Both the position numbers and the translations under genes were made by a program. Positions 31,387 to 43,359 of a stretch of DNA of 64,000 nt are shown here, one piece after another. The DNA is taken from assembly GCA_029204225.1 (NCBI GenBank), contig MU832246.1:16958-80957 (forward strand), in the 5' to 3' direction. Source of the DNA: Diphasiastrum complanatum. Its lineage: Eukaryota > Streptophyta > Lycopodiopsida > Lycopodiales > Lycopodiaceae. Numbering within the stretch: the stretch's first letter is position 1; every line of letters starts with the position of its first letter. The notes under the pieces were generated by a model, which did no database searches, was not told the origin of the DNA, and saw only the letters and a program-made list of their open reading frames with translations.

Positions 31387-34300
31387 ATGTGCATAACTTT
31401 GGCTTCTCAATTTAATGGATTCCGCATTCGGAACATGTTTACACCTAGAACTGGCACTGTGTTATTGTGTTTTAGGCTTCTTCAAGGCCTAAAAACCAAC
31501 ACTTGTGAGATTGCAAATGCTCATAAAAAATCTTTGAAGTATTTGCATTGCCGGTCCAGCTCAAGATCCATTACCGCAAGCAAAGTTTTAGATTTTTCCA
31601 AACAGAATCTTTCAAGTTGGAATAGCTATGGCAAATGCAGCGAATGCTATTCGAGAATTGGGTTTTGTTTCACTTTCAATCCACAAAACTGGAGTTCCAA
31701 CCAGTTGTTCTGGAGATGCTGGCCTATCCAAAGTGGATTGTTTGTCAGAACTTTTTCATCTCAGTTGTCGTCACGAGAGTGGATCGAAGAGCTCCAAGCC
31801 GAGAGGGCTTCAAATTGCGAGAATCGAGTTCTTTTAACAAGCATGACTTTAGGTCGGACCACCGCACTAATTAGTTCTCAGAATAGTTCACTCTCGCCTG
31901 ATTCTTTGCAAGGGAGGTTGGAGTACTCTAAGCGTGGAACCTCGGTTTTACCGGTGATTTTCAATTGGCTCGATGAAGGGAACAACTTTTGCAGAGGCAC
32001 ATTAGCCTCGGCAATTGACAGACTCATTGAGGTAGCTAGGTACAGGGATGCCCTTGAGGTAACTCTCCTTCTCTCCCTTTCTTTATATGTATAGCCTATA
32101 GGTTTTCTTTTGTATGTTTTGGCGTTCCTACTAGATGTTATTTACTTGTATTTACATTTTTTTCTCGTATGTACGATTTTTTGTATGGAAGACATAAACG
32201 AAGCTTCTGCTTCCAAGTTGGAGCAGCTTTTCCTGCAAAGATAATTGCTTTGCCCTTCTTTAATGTCAAACAATAGCTGTTGTCGAGTTTTCCATGTGAA
32301 GCCTATCTCAAGACATAACAAGAACAACAAAAAACAAGTGTGACAAGTAATGAAGGCAAGTTATGAGGGCCATAGACAATTATTTGGTCTCTTATATGAT
32401 GCAGTCTACTCTCTTTGTTGCTATTCTAGCATCTAGAAAGTCTGTAAATCATGACAAGCATGGATGGATCTTTCTAAGAGATGCTTGCAAGCTCCATGGT
32501 ACATATTGTTATTAGGAAGTTCAAGTTTTCAGATGTATCAATTGCGAAAGATCTATGGGAAGTAGTAATTGAGAAGATACTAGGCTTTTAGTTGAAATTG
32601 ATGCAAAAGCCTTTAGAATAAAAGGAAAAGAGTACGCGTGTGTGTTAACATCTATCAAGGTCAACTTTATCTCACGCCTAAGAGATGCTAAGAATCTTAA
32701 AAATTTTAAAACATGGGATCTACAAAAGGGTATGCATGAGAGTATGATTCATAGTGATTGGGAAACGTGAAAACATAGCTTTCTAGACTTGCCTTGCATT
32801 TTTAATTTCCCAAAACACATGATTTCATGTCAAAAACATGACAGTTGGGAACACATTTTGTTAGGGCCCATTATTGGACGACACATGACTTTGGATTGTT
32901 GTTGAAAGTGAGGAACCAAGATTGCCCAATGGTTTTGCATAAAGTGGCATGAATTGTGTACATTTGCATGCTAGTGGCCCTACTGTGCGTGTATACAAGA
33001 GTGGTGGTCATTGAGTTGATATCTATTAAGAGGATAAAAGATATGCACCTGTGGGATGCTTAGATCTTGTCCTTACACATTGTCTGAGCACGAGTTGGGC
33101 TTGGGTGTTGGTTGTATGGGCTGCCAATGACCTGGAGCCAAGATGCTTAAGTTGGGGTGATGATTAATCAATACTTTTAGAATCTGAAGTTGATCATCTT
33201 GACTCCTACAATGTTAGCAATCTAGATGTGAGTAGGTTGTGAAAAGATGCTAGAAGAGCATGTCAACTTGGGGTACCTAGTTGTTCGCTCTTTATCTCAC
33301 CTCTTAGCCTTGTCAATAATGGTGTCATGCAAAAGTGATTGTTATTTATCTCATATTTTGCACATTAAATTTTGAAGAGCACCCCTCTTCTATGTTGTGA
33401 GTGGCGCACGACGATGTTCTTTATGTCAATTACATGGAAATATTCCATGCGATATTGATCAGAGTTCCTTGGTGACATTGTGGTGGCATAGGGTGTTATT
33501 TTGGTCCAACCAAATTGCTTGTAGATTATTCGATATGGCTAAGACTCACAGAGGTAGGTTAATCATTAGCTCTACTTGTTCTTCAAACCTTACAACTTTC
33601 ATTGGTCACATTTTGCAAGAGGATATACTCAGGCTCTGAAGTTGAGAAACCAAGATCTCGTAACCTTTGGATGAGAAGGGAGCGTGGGACCAAATCGAAG
33701 GCTTTTGAAGTCAACAAAACAATAGTAACCTTCTATCTCTTATGTTTGGCTTCCTCGATGAAATTCAAAGAGTGAAGACATGGTCTATGGTGTAATAGTG
33801 AGCTCGGAAACCTACCTAGCTCAAAGCATGTAGTCTCCTGATATCTGCCTCAGAATTGATCGACAACTGATCGTGTCCGATCATGAGAGTATGATAGTTA
33901 CAAAGATTCATGGGGTCACCATTTTTGTGAATGGGATGGATGACATTAGTGCACCAGGGTGAAGGGAAACCGTAGACAACTGTGTGGTTGCGCAAAGTGG
34001 CTAGGATAGGTCAAAGTATGTCTTCGGCATGGATCAACAATTCCGATTCAAGGTCCTCTATGTCTCTAGTGCTGGGGAGATAGAGATGGGTGAGTCAGTG
34101 GGTATGGTGTATAATGATGTAGCATATGTGGTCCATATATGTAAATCTTCAAGAGGCACAAGGGAATGAATTCATGCCAAAAGGCACCTATGGAGGAATT
34201 GAATAGAGAATCATTGCAATAGTGCATTCATGCTAGCGGCAACATAGTACTCAACGATTTTATTAGGGATATAAGGTTCTTTAGATGAAGGGTATACATT

Positions 34301-34492
34301 ATTAGGGATAGGCTAACTGTGAGCTTTGTGCTTTGTGCTAGTTGTTGTTGCTACTGCACAATAGCTAGATTAAGCTATTGCATAGCAGCAACGATGGGCT
34401 GTTGTTGCACAACAGCGGTGGGGTGGGAAGGATGGAGGAGGTGGGCGCGGAGGGAGTAGAGGGGACTGTGGGCTCCCTCTTGTTTTCTTGTG

Positions 34493-34538
<46 letters not shown>

Positions 34539-36348
34539 ATTTAGTCACGACAAAATATTGTATCATCGACTCCAAGTCTCCAACTCATTGATATAGACTT
34601 TAAAGATTGAACAAAGTAGGTGAGAGTGTGCATAAAATTCACACCTATATTATTTATTGTAGATCCATCTTGAATAAATTCTCCTAAGAATCAAGATCTA
34701 AAATCTCCCATCACCCTCTTGTTTAAATCCATAATTGCCCCAAATTTGTGTGACATGTCTAGTGAAAAGTGGAGATCTATTCTGGATAAGCATATGTTAT
34801 GGAATAGAATCAAAGGCTGAGGGCTCGTCAGAAATTTACAAATTACAAAAATGACAATCTTCCCTCTCCTCCCTATGTCGCTGCCTTCTCAATGATGGTA
34901 GTATTAACAGCCTCCTAGTAGATTTATTGATGGGCCCTTTTCAACACAAGAGCAAACGATGTTTTAGCAGACTGCGATTCGAACGGGCCGGTTCGAACTA
35001 CGATTCTTGGCTCGGACCGCGATTCGAGCAAACATTAAGAGAGAGAGAATAGTAGTAAGTGCATACTACATACAAGTTTGAAGCTACTAAAACCCTAGAT
35101 TCGAGATAGTAGAGTCTATATAGTACAGGAAATAGATAGATAAATGATAATAGTAATCACAAATAAGTCAATAAGCGCAATGTGAGACTCGAGAGCAATC
35201 TGAAGAAATTAGAATCGGTAACCAAGATGCCAGATGGTGAATCCCCTTATCCTCTTATGGCACATGTGGGCAAATTCTTCCCATGGACCATGTGGCATGG
35301 TTATGTATCATGTGGCATCAATGTGCTTGTGGCACTCATTGTTAGAAATGTCAAAGGTTACAACATCCTTATTCCATGCTTAAGGCATCAGGTGCACCAT
35401 TGCACGTTGACATTTTTCTTGGGTCTTCTTGGTGAGACTTAGTCTGTTGTGTGTTAGAGGCAGTAGTTTCCAACAATGTCTCTGCAGTTATCGTCACTTG
35501 TGGTTCAAACTTCATATATACAATTGTCATTCCATAATCCATTAAAATTCACTCGTGTAGTAGCTTCCTTTTGGCAATTATTTCTTGTTTTGCTATAAAT
35601 TTTAAAGCATTAACATTATGCAACATCTTTAACAGTAAACATACTACATAGTCATCTTTTAGGTCTTATATTGTTGGCATCTATGTGTATCATGTCATTT
35701 TGTCTCTACCATTTTAAAAATATATAATCTGGTTCAAAGTGGTCCTCGATTCAAACCCTGCCTGACCAATTTGAATCAGTTTAAATCAGACGAATTGGTC
35801 TGATTCGAATCAGCTGGTAACATTGTTCGTTAAAATAAGATGTACCGGTATTCTATAAGGACCCTCTATAGATGTGGTGCACTTATGATATGTGAAATGT
35901 TTCGGTTGAGGAGTGACATTCCTATTAGACATTGTGATCAAAGATAATGCTGTCAAACCAAGAGACGACAACTTTGAGAGTTATGCTTTGACACACATCC
36001 ACCTCTCCTCGTTGCACTGCCTACACTAATGACGATAGCTGCAACTTCTATCACATACTTTATTCGACCTCTAATGTAGGATGCTACATGATTGATGATT
36101 CATCTTCATTTTCAATTATCCTCTATTCTATGGAGATATTTAGAGTTTCTGCTTATATTCATAGCTTCAGTCATTTTTTCTTTCCATACTCATGTTTCTC
36201 ATGCTATTGTGCTACCAATCTTTTGTGTTGGTTTTTAAGTTAATTCTATTTTAATTGTTTATGTAAAGAGAGAGGACAGAATGCTAATGACAGAATTGAG
36301 AAAATTAGTTTCAACATCCAGGTTAGGTCTTAAGGCTGAGGTACATAG

Positions 36349-36435
<87 letters not shown>

Positions 36436-37961
36436 TTATTTTTCCTATCTTGGAATTTCTGATTGTTTTAAATCATGTAGGCATATCCGCAACTGCAATC
36501 TGATGACTTAGCAAAACTCAATTTGGGCTTCGACTTCCTACCTTGTCTTGTAATGAATATGACCACTTTCTTAATACTGAGTTGATGAACTTGTCAAATG
36601 GGTACTGTTTATTATAGAATAATGCCTTCAAAGTTTGTCTGAACTCAAACTTTGAATATAGCTGGAAGCGCAGACATACAGATTCTGATGTGGTTTATAT
36701 ATATATGTAGGTCTCTGAATGGATGATAGGGGTTGAGCCTAACAAGGTGGAGTTGATGGACTATTTGACATGTCTTGGTTTAATTGCCAAAGTTCGAGGC
36801 CATAGTAAAGCTGCTAAGTTTTTTGCATATCTTCCACGTGATTATGGGAGGACAGAGTTGGCCTACTTGACAATGTTTGCAAATTACGTGGATCAAAAAG
36901 CCCTCTACAGAGCCAAGAACTTAATGAAGAAAATGAAAGAGATGGGTTTTATCAAGTCAGCATTTGTTTACAATCAAATTCTTACATTGTATAAAGACAA
37001 GGGAAAAGAAGACAGGATACCCGATCTCTTGAAAGATATGAAAGCAGCAGGCATTTCACCAGATGTCAACACATACAACATAATGCTGGAGGTGAAGAGC
37101 AAAAATGGTGACTTTCCAGGCGTGAAAAGACTTTTTGAAAGAATGAAAGCAAGCGAGCAGGTGAAACCTAATGTAACAACCCTTTCAATTCTGGCTTTGG
37201 CCTGTATTTCAGCTGGGTTGATTGATAAAGCAAATGCAATCACAACTGAGATCCAAAATCAGGAGGCTTTTGATAAGCTAGGAGCCTCCCACGATCTTCT
37301 CATAACACTCTATGCGAAGCTTGGAAATACCAAAGGATTGGCAAAAATTTGGCATCTCTTACAGGAATCTTCAAATGTTAGTAAAAGCACTTACGTATGT
37401 GCCATCCAGGCATTTGGCAAGCTGGGTGAAATTGAAAAAGCAGAGAAAGGTTTCAAGAAAATGCAGGAGATGGGACCATTGAAAGCTGATCAGTACAATT
37501 CTTTGCTATCTGTGTATGTAAATAAAGGGATGCTTCAAAGAGCAGAGGAGCTATTTCATAGCATGTTAAAAATAGGCTGTCAACCAAATGGCAGATCATA
37601 CCATAATCTTGTATTAGGCTATTTAAAACAGAATCAGACTGAAAAAGCTCTTCAAGTATTGAGAGATTTTCAAGAAAACATTGCATATGCAGGGACATTC
37701 TCTTGCTATGAGACTATGGTGCTGATTTTGCAAGCATTAGCTAAGAATGGTGATGTAAGAAACGCCGAAAATGTCTTCCAAGACATAAAACGAGAGAAAC
37801 GTAGCATAGATGTGTTTCTTTACAATACTTTGTTAAAAGCCTATGTGCATGCAGGTATGCATGCTTACCGCTTTCTCCAAAGGATGGCCGCGGATAAAGT
37901 TTCCCCAAGTGAAGAAACCTCATTGCTTTTGGATAAATTAAAGAAAAACTCAGGCCCATAA
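31387..37961 (+). CDS. P-class PPR protein, probably mitochondrial (exons 31387-32058 and 36711-37961)
   Basis: PPR proteins bind organelle RNA one base per repeat and act in processing, stability or translation. Exon 1 ends DALE with donor GAG|GTAACT. Exon 2 starts VSEWM after a TATATATATGTAG acceptor, and both borders fall between codons, giving DALE-VSEWM in frame. About 640 residues: a likely mitochondrial presequence with a LFVRTFSSQ cleavage-type motif near residue 128, a conserved pre-repeat region (FNWLDEGNNF...DALEVSEWM), then about ten PPR motifs, for example YNQILTLYKDKGK near residue 306, TYNIMLEVKSKNGD, YNSLLSVYVNKGM and YNTLLKAYVHAG near the end. It ends AYRFLQRMAADKVSPSE as in the PPR596/At1g60770-like subgroup. 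The N-terminal 120 residues are doubtful and the true start may lie in another exon. The GTG/TTG-initiated extension to 31348 is not used. Confidence 0.82.
33641..34080 (-). pseudogene. LINE reverse transcriptase fragment in the PPR intron
   Basis: On the minus strand, with frame breaks, the text gives a FPSPWCTNVIHPIHKNGDP segment (near 33970-33910), a block FRAHYYTIDHVFTL (near 33815-33770) and a CFVDFK segment (near 33720-33700) followed by out-of-frame AFD..P-like residues. This order is typical of non-LTR reverse transcriptases; the Asp of FVDF is the first catalytic residue. No poly-A tail or endonuclease domain was seen. It is antisense to the PPR gene. Confidence 0.6.
34495..34537. 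repeat. (GA)n microsatellite, 43 bp
   Basis: About 21 uninterrupted GA units inside the PPR intron. Confidence 0.95.
36353..36431. repeat. (GA)n microsatellite, 79 bp
   Basis: About 39 uninterrupted GA units, 280 bases before the 3' splice site of the PPR intron. Confidence 0.95.
36711..37961 (+). CDS. PPR gene, exon 2 (repeat region)
   Basis: A 1251-base exon without interruption, containing nearly all the PPR motifs and the TAA stop. Intact coding over 416 residues beside so much decayed DNA suggests purifying selection on this gene. Confidence 0.88.
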   Translation, partial: VSEWMIGVEPNKVELMDYLTCLGLIAKVRGHSKAAKFFAYLPRDYGRTELAYLTMFANYVDQKALYRAKNLMKKMKEMGFIKSAFVYNQILTLYKDKGKEDRIPDLLKDMKAAGISPDVNTYNIMLEVKSKNGDFPGVKRLFERMKASEQVKPNVTTLSILALACISAGLIDKANAITTEIQNQEAFDKLGASHDLLITLYAKLGNTKGLAKIWHLLQESSNVSKSTYVCAIQAFGKLGEIEKAEKGFKKMQEMGPLKADQYNSLLSVYVNKGMLQRAEELFHSMLKIGCQPNGRSYHNLVLGYLKQNQTEKALQVLRDFQENIAYAGTFSCYETMVLILQALAKNGDVRNAENVFQDIKREKRSIDVFLYNTLLKAYVHAGMHAYRFLQRMAADKVSPSEETSLLLDKLKKNSGP

Positions 37962-40101
37962 TTTGTTTGGACTCTAGACAGTAGGCAATCTTACTGTTTA
38001 TTGTAAGAGCATGATTGTCCAGAGATTTGCTTAGAAGGTTTACCTAGTTTTGCTTTTCCATTCACCGAATTCTTTGCATTACAGGACTTTGTGTGTGGCT
38101 GTGTGTCTTGACTTGCTTGGATGCATTTTTGTAGTTGGACTTTGTAATCCTTATACAAGCTAAGGGCCATCTGAGTTCTATTTCTTTCCTATAGTAGAGA
38201 CATGTGAAAACTGACCTTATGCTTTGGGTTTCACAAGGAGATGCCACCCTCCTCAAAGAACTGAGGCATCTTTCTATATCATGTTTTTTAATGCCATCAC
38301 TTGTGGGTGGACTCCATAAGGAACATCTCCTTTGTTATGTTGGGTACTATCGTAGACATAATGTGTCGACTTGTTTTCTTTCAATCTACATGAATGTATT
38401 TTAATATACCTGGTCGTGTATGGAGATTCTACAAGAAATGTCTTGATTTTTCCAGTGAATAGCACGTGTCATTCTAGTAATTGAAGTATATTTGTATATG
38501 TGGGCTGTTGTTTTTTTTTAAAAGAAAGCCAAGGTAAAAGGACAGATAAGAGGGTAACAGCTTTAGATACCAGGTAAATCTGGTTGATTTTTATGAAGTT
38601 TACAGTTTTTCTACCTTGTAGGATATGTAAGTGATTGCGGTGACTTTTGATGGGCTCATGAAATGTAAAGGCTGTTGGTTCTTTATAGTGCTTCTCTTGT
38701 TTTCAAACTCTTCAGTTTTTGAAAGTTTCTAAAGCAGATTTTGAGGTTTTTCCAAGCTATATCTAGGTTTGATTGTCCAGGCCTACATTTCAAACATTGT
38801 AGTATCTATCAAAGTTGAGCACCAATATGATCAAGAAATATGGCAGATTGTTGGGCTTGTGGTGGTTCCACTGGACAGCTTGATAAGTTTCAGGTTTGAT
38901 CATACCCAGACTTATACATTGCAAACTTGTTCTTCATGGTGTGCAGCAGGTTTGTTTTGCATTTAGGTGTGTTTGATGATTTGAAATTTATGTTTCATTT
39001 GTATCTTGTTGTTCAAGCATGAAGGAAATTTGGTTGTGAATCCTGTTTGGCTTGGAGCTGCTAGTTCTCTCTCCTAGAATGGTTGTGCTTGATGCAATAA
39101 TTCATCGAAGCAAGCTTGATGCTGAATTATGTCCTTGACACATGTATTGTCATTCCTTATAATTTAGTAGGTATTAGTGCAAAGCTGCTATCATTTCATC
39201 GATCATGTTGTTGACGTACAAACCCCTAAAGTGCACCCTGATAACATTGCCAGAGAGACCACTTGTGTAGTTAGTCAGAGGGTTAGGCAGGCTTCAAAGC
39301 ACATTTGCAATGAATCATATTTTTATTTTCAGCGTCAATACTGAGGACTAGGCATATATGAGATGAATTTGGCTCATTGCAGAGGATACCATACCGTGCA
39401 TGCTTATCTAGCAATTATAGAACCTACAATTTTTTGGAGATTTATATTATAACCATGGAATTACATGAGAAAGCAGTAAGCTGCTTCAAATTCATATTGG
39501 AGTAGTCACTAGGACTATGGGTTAACACATGGTTGTTAGCTCTTGCTAATTTTCTTTTTTACATTTTATGTCCGTATGTACCATGTGGAATTGAACTCCA
39601 TACTCCATACCTTTAGCTGAGGAAAGGAGACATTCAACCAACATGAGCAAGTAAATGGAGATGGGCCCTTACGTGAGGGCCAATTTTCTCATTCATTATA
39701 GAATGTTTTGGCTTCTAGAAGTATTTTTAGAATTTATGAGCCAATGGCCATTCTTGGATGCTCTAATTATACTTACTATAATTATGTATCCAAGGAAAGA
39801 AAATTGAGTGATCTCTAGTGATCTTTGAAATTTGTACTCTAGAGAATATTGAGAATTATAGTAAATAGTGCGCCATTCTTGCAAAAGTTTGTTTAAAATC
39901 TCACCCATTAAGGTTTTAGGGACTCCATATGTAAACTAGAAATGCTAATGACATCCTATGTTTTGTCTTTGTTTGTGTATTTGAATGCTTTTGACATTTT
40001 GGTAATTTGAGCACAAGGTAAAAGTGCCACTTTGGACTAATAAATGAGTGAATCAATGTTGATTACCACAACTATAGTCAAGAAAAAGCTTTCATTGAGT
40101 C
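37962..40101. other. 3' flank of the PPR gene, no further gene seen
   Basis: T-rich DNA that probably includes the 3' untranslated region. No second gene or transposon domain recognised. Confidence 0.4.
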
Positions 40102-40304
40102 GTTTGTGTGTGTGTGTGTTAAACTGCTTACAAATAATTGAACCAATCTTTGCATATCATCTCGTGAGTCTATAGGTGGCATAAGATGTTTGTTTGTGTG
40201 TGTGTGTGTGTGTGCGTGTGTGTGCGCGCGCGAATGTTAAATTGCTTAGAAATAACTGAACCAATCTTTGCATATCATCTCGTAAGTCTATAGGTGGCAT
40301 AAGA
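40102..40304. repeat. Tandem duplication with (TG)n tract
   Basis: Copy 1 (40102-40186) and copy 2 (40190-40304) share a TG-repeat followed by GCTTA(C/G)AAATAA(T/C)TGAACC, ATCTTTGCATATCATCTCGT and TATAGGTGGCATAAGA. Copy 2 has a longer TG tract ending in GCGCGCGC. Confidence 0.85.
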
Positions 40305-40882
40305 AACATCAGTTGAGTTGAATTTTATCCACTTTTCTAAAATCAATAAAAGAAAAAGCTAAGTTTTTTGAGGGAATTTTCAAATAGGTGACTTGCAATA
40401 TTACCTATTCAATACGCAACAATGTACGGTTGGAAAAATCTCCATTTTTATATTGTGCTCTAGTGGAAGTAACAAGTTGAATCTTATCTACAACATATTG
40501 CCAAGTTGAGTTGAGTGTACTCATTTGCATCCATCCACACAAACAACTACACATAACAAGGAGTTCATGTGGGAATTACAAGCTTCATACTCCTAGTTGT
40601 TATTCGTGTCACAATTTGAAGATAAGTCATCAAGAAATAATTTGTCAACAACTTCAAAATTAGGTATTATTGTTAGTATCATACAAATTGCTTATCTTAC
40701 TTAATCCATTAAAATTGCTAGTAAAGTGTATCATTGTGTTATTGTTTTTATTTTGAAACAAATAAGCAAATCAGGACATTCATGCAACTTCTTGTTATTC
40801 ATAGTTTAACGTTTATCAAGACTAGTCCTTAGGAGTTTTAGAGTTATTTTTCTCTATAAAATTCAACTTCATATTCAATGAT

Positions 40883-40885
<3 letters not shown>

Positions 40886-40967
<82 letters not shown>
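40886..40967. repeat. (CT)n microsatellite, 82 bp
   Basis: About 41 uninterrupted CT units. Confidence 0.95.
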
Positions 40968-40970
<3 letters not shown>

Positions 40971-41129
40971 TTCTTCTATATCTTAAGATACCTCCCTACG
41001 TCGAATCATGCCAAAAAAAAGCTTCTAATTTAAAGGTCCTAGACTAATACCACCCCTAACCTCTACTTTACTTTTCAAATTTCCCACCAATTTTTGATAG
41101 ATAAGCTCTAAGTTGGTTTTAAGCTAAGC

Positions 41130-41825
41130 TTAAACGAACGGATAGGATTGTTGTTGCTGCACTTGATTCTTGCCCTTGGAATAGTCTTTCTTCTTGGTGT
41201 ATAGAGCCATGAATTTGTCTTTGATGGACAAGCTGCTAGTCTTTCTCTGTATTTCTTCTTGAAGAAGATGACCGATCACCTTTTGAAGGGTGAGGTCCGG
41301 TTGTGTGGAGATCATTACTACAAAGTGCTCATAGGACTTTGGAAGAGAAGGAAGCAAGGTCATAACGACATCATCATCTTGAATAGAACATCCTACAGCT
41401 GATAACTGATCTAACAAGGATTTGAAGTTGTTGATGTGAGACGTGATGGCAGTAGAATCAGCATACTAAGAGTAAAGAACTTCCTTAAGATGTAATCTCG
41501 TGGTTACATCGTGAGTCTCATAAAGACTTGATAACAAGTCCAGTACTTCCTTAGAGGTTTTGCACGTGGTAACATGAGATATTTGGGAGTCAGCCCGATT
41601 GAGTGTGATACATGCTAGGGCCTTCTAATATTTGATCCTCTAGGCCTTTGCTTGATCACCATCTTCTGGTTTCAGGTCTGCACCTTCTACTACATCCCAA
41701 AGATCTCTATCTATCAGCGTCATTTTAAGTTTTAACTTTTAAATATAGAAGTTAGAACCATTGAACTTGTCAATGACTCTAGCTTCACTGAGTGATGAAG
41801 ATGAAGAGCTACCTATATGAGACAT
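41130..41825 (-). pseudogene. Copia C1: gag (decayed)
   Basis: ATG at 41825-41823 on the minus strand. The protein starts with a Ser-rich leader, then FNGSNFY, LKLKMTLIDRDLWDVVEG, and later SHINNFKSLLDQLSAVG, LLPSLPKSYEHFV and QKVIGHLLQEE. This is the UBN2-type copia gag that packages element RNA. Stops occur at four places in the first half; 41417-41130 is open. The zinc knuckle and all of pol are missing. Similar in organisation to the C2 gag at 44085. Confidence 0.8.
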
Positions 41826-41877
41826 GATAACAGTACACAAATAGAACAAACTTAATCTCTCGGTTTATTTGAGCTAT

Positions 41878-41890
41878 GTTCTGGTACCAA
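41878..41890 (-). promoter_or_regulatory. Copia C1 primer-binding site
   Basis: The reverse complement reads TTGGTACCAGAAC, a tRNA-Met type primer site with changes from TGGTATCAGAGC. It lies 53 bases before the gag start and 2 bases inside the LTR end. Confidence 0.6.
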
Positions 41891-41892
41891 TT

Positions 41893-42050
41893 TGATGGGG
41901 CAAGGGAGATAGAAGAGCACAAATGGAGAAGGGAGCAGAAATATTGCAGAACAACTCTCCCATTCTAATTGGCTGCTAGGTGCAAAAACAGTCTAATAGA
42001 CAACTTATGCTAAATGTAATCACAGCTTTAAGTGTTCTAATTGCCCAACA
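41893..42050 (-). repeat. Copia C1 5' LTR (158 bp)
   Basis: On the minus strand it begins TGTTGGGCAATTAG and ends CTTGCCCCATCA, directly before the primer site. It is short, but within the range of small plant copia LTRs. No matching 3' LTR is present because the element is truncated after gag. Confidence 0.65.
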
Positions 42051-42630
42051 GGATGTTAAAAAAATAATTCATACTCTAAAATAAGAGTACAATCCACCGA
42101 AAAGATTGAAATCAGATTCAACGTGAAGTATAGTTTTGAAATAAATGGAAGAGCAGTATGATAACGCGAGTTCCTCAGCCGTTAAAGACAGTCATCGTCT
42201 GATCAGAAACTGAGGAGTTGTAGACGTCCATGTTCTGATCAGAGTGAGTAAACAAGCGCGATCAGACGGCAATGAAAGTGCATTCAATCACAACAAGCAT
42301 TCATCTATGTTGTACACAGATAAAAACAAGCTACTGTTATATTACACATAAGCACAATACAAAATAGCAATTACAACCAAAATTGACGGCGTAATTGGGA
42401 GGCTCAAATAATGCGTCTCATGGACGGAGCAACCCGTAATCTATGCTTGGATGATCTATTTATAGACTTCATCCATGTATTAATTACATTGAATGCTTGT
42501 CACCTAATTAGGAAAGTTGTTGTACTTGGAAGTATATGGCTTCTGTGACAACTGTACACAGTATTTACGGTCAATAATTCAGCATCGTTGACGCGGATGA
42601 GGACGTCGCTGGAACGTTCCTCATTTATTT
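42051..42630. other. No gene seen
   Basis: Sequence between C1 and the direct repeat that flanks the MITE. No coding frame recognised. Confidence 0.35.
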
Positions 42631-42725
42631 TAGACGACCTTTGGGATTTTTCTCTCTCTTCGCATTTTTCGCAAGAAGTCGAAGGTGCCCTAAAAAAGAT
42701 GGTGATGTTTTTAAAACAATTTAAC
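42631..42725. repeat. Direct repeat left of the MITE
   Basis: Text such as TAGACGACCTTTGGGATTTTT, CTTCGCATTTTTCGCAA and GTCGAAGGTG reappears in the same order at 43111-43190. About 85 bases, imperfect. Confidence 0.65.
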
Positions 42726-42734
42726 GCATGAAAA

Positions 42735-43110
42735 CATTAGAGGAGTTCTAAATCCAAAAAAGACCCTTTGTAAAGATTCTTTTTATATTTTTTCACAAAT
42801 TTTTCTTATACATGGACCAATCAAAACTCTCAAATTTGAAATCTATGTAATGTAACTTTTTGAGTCCACATTTTGATTCCATACTAAAAATGGCATAACT
42901 TTTTAGTGATAAGTCCAAATTTAGCGGAGTTTGGTGCATTGGAAAGCGCTCGACAAGGGCTTTCAAATGATATGCTAGATGATATACTTCTAAGCTACGA
43001 TTAAAAAGTTATGGCAAGTCAAAAGTATTAGTGTTATAATATTTTAATAATATAAAAGACATCGCACGAATTCTTAAAGGGTCTCTTTGGAACTCAAAAC
43101 TCCTCTAATG
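42735..43110. mobile_element. MITE, 376 bp, with ~44-bp terminal inverted repeats
   Basis: The left end CATTAGAGGAGTTCTAAATC, then GACCCTTTGTAAAGATTC, matches the reverse complement of the right end, CATTAGAGGAGTTTTGAGTT, then GACCCTTTAAGAATTC. There is an inner inverted pair too (ATGGCATAACTTTTTAGTG and TTAAAAAGTTATGGCA), so the whole element can fold back. No coding capacity and no obvious target duplication. Superfamily not assigned. Confidence 0.75.
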
Positions 43111-43190
43111 TAGATGACCTTCAGGATTTTTTTTCTCTTCGCATTTTTTGCAAAGAGGCGAAGGTGTGTTAAAAGCAGTTAAACTTTTGA
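43111..43190. repeat. Direct repeat right of the MITE
   Basis: TAGATGACCTTCAGGATTTT, CTTCGCATTTTTTGCAAA, GCGAAGGTG and TTAAAAGCAG correspond to 42631-42725. Confidence 0.65.
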
Positions 43191-43359
43191 ACTATGTAAG
43201 TGTCACATTTCGGGGAAATGCAAAAATGCCGAAGCTGTTGAAAACATAGTGTACTTCTGCAGACTTGTTCTAAATACAAATTTTGTGGACGTCCTTGAAG
43301 ATGGCCAAGTCTTCAATGACTTCAAGTTATTAAACTTGACATCTGAACTTTGAAATTAT

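Larger units (their letters stand above)
32059..36710 (+). other. PPR gene intron (4652 bp)
   Basis: Begins GTAACTCTCC and ends TATATATGTAG. It holds a LINE remnant (minus), two long (GA)n tracts and otherwise unrecognised AT-rich DNA. Its length is due at least partly to transposon insertion. Confidence 0.7.

Noticed and set aside
32461-32660. Possible copia gag in the PPR intron (KDLWEVV-like text near 32550)
   Set aside because: Only a short resemblance, with no continuing domain on either side.
34375-34596. Frames through the (GA)n tract
   Set aside because: Repeats of Glu-Arg or Ser-Leu arise from the microsatellite alone.
36974-37959. Minus-strand frames inside PPR exon 2
   Set aside because: Shadows of the PPR coding sequence.
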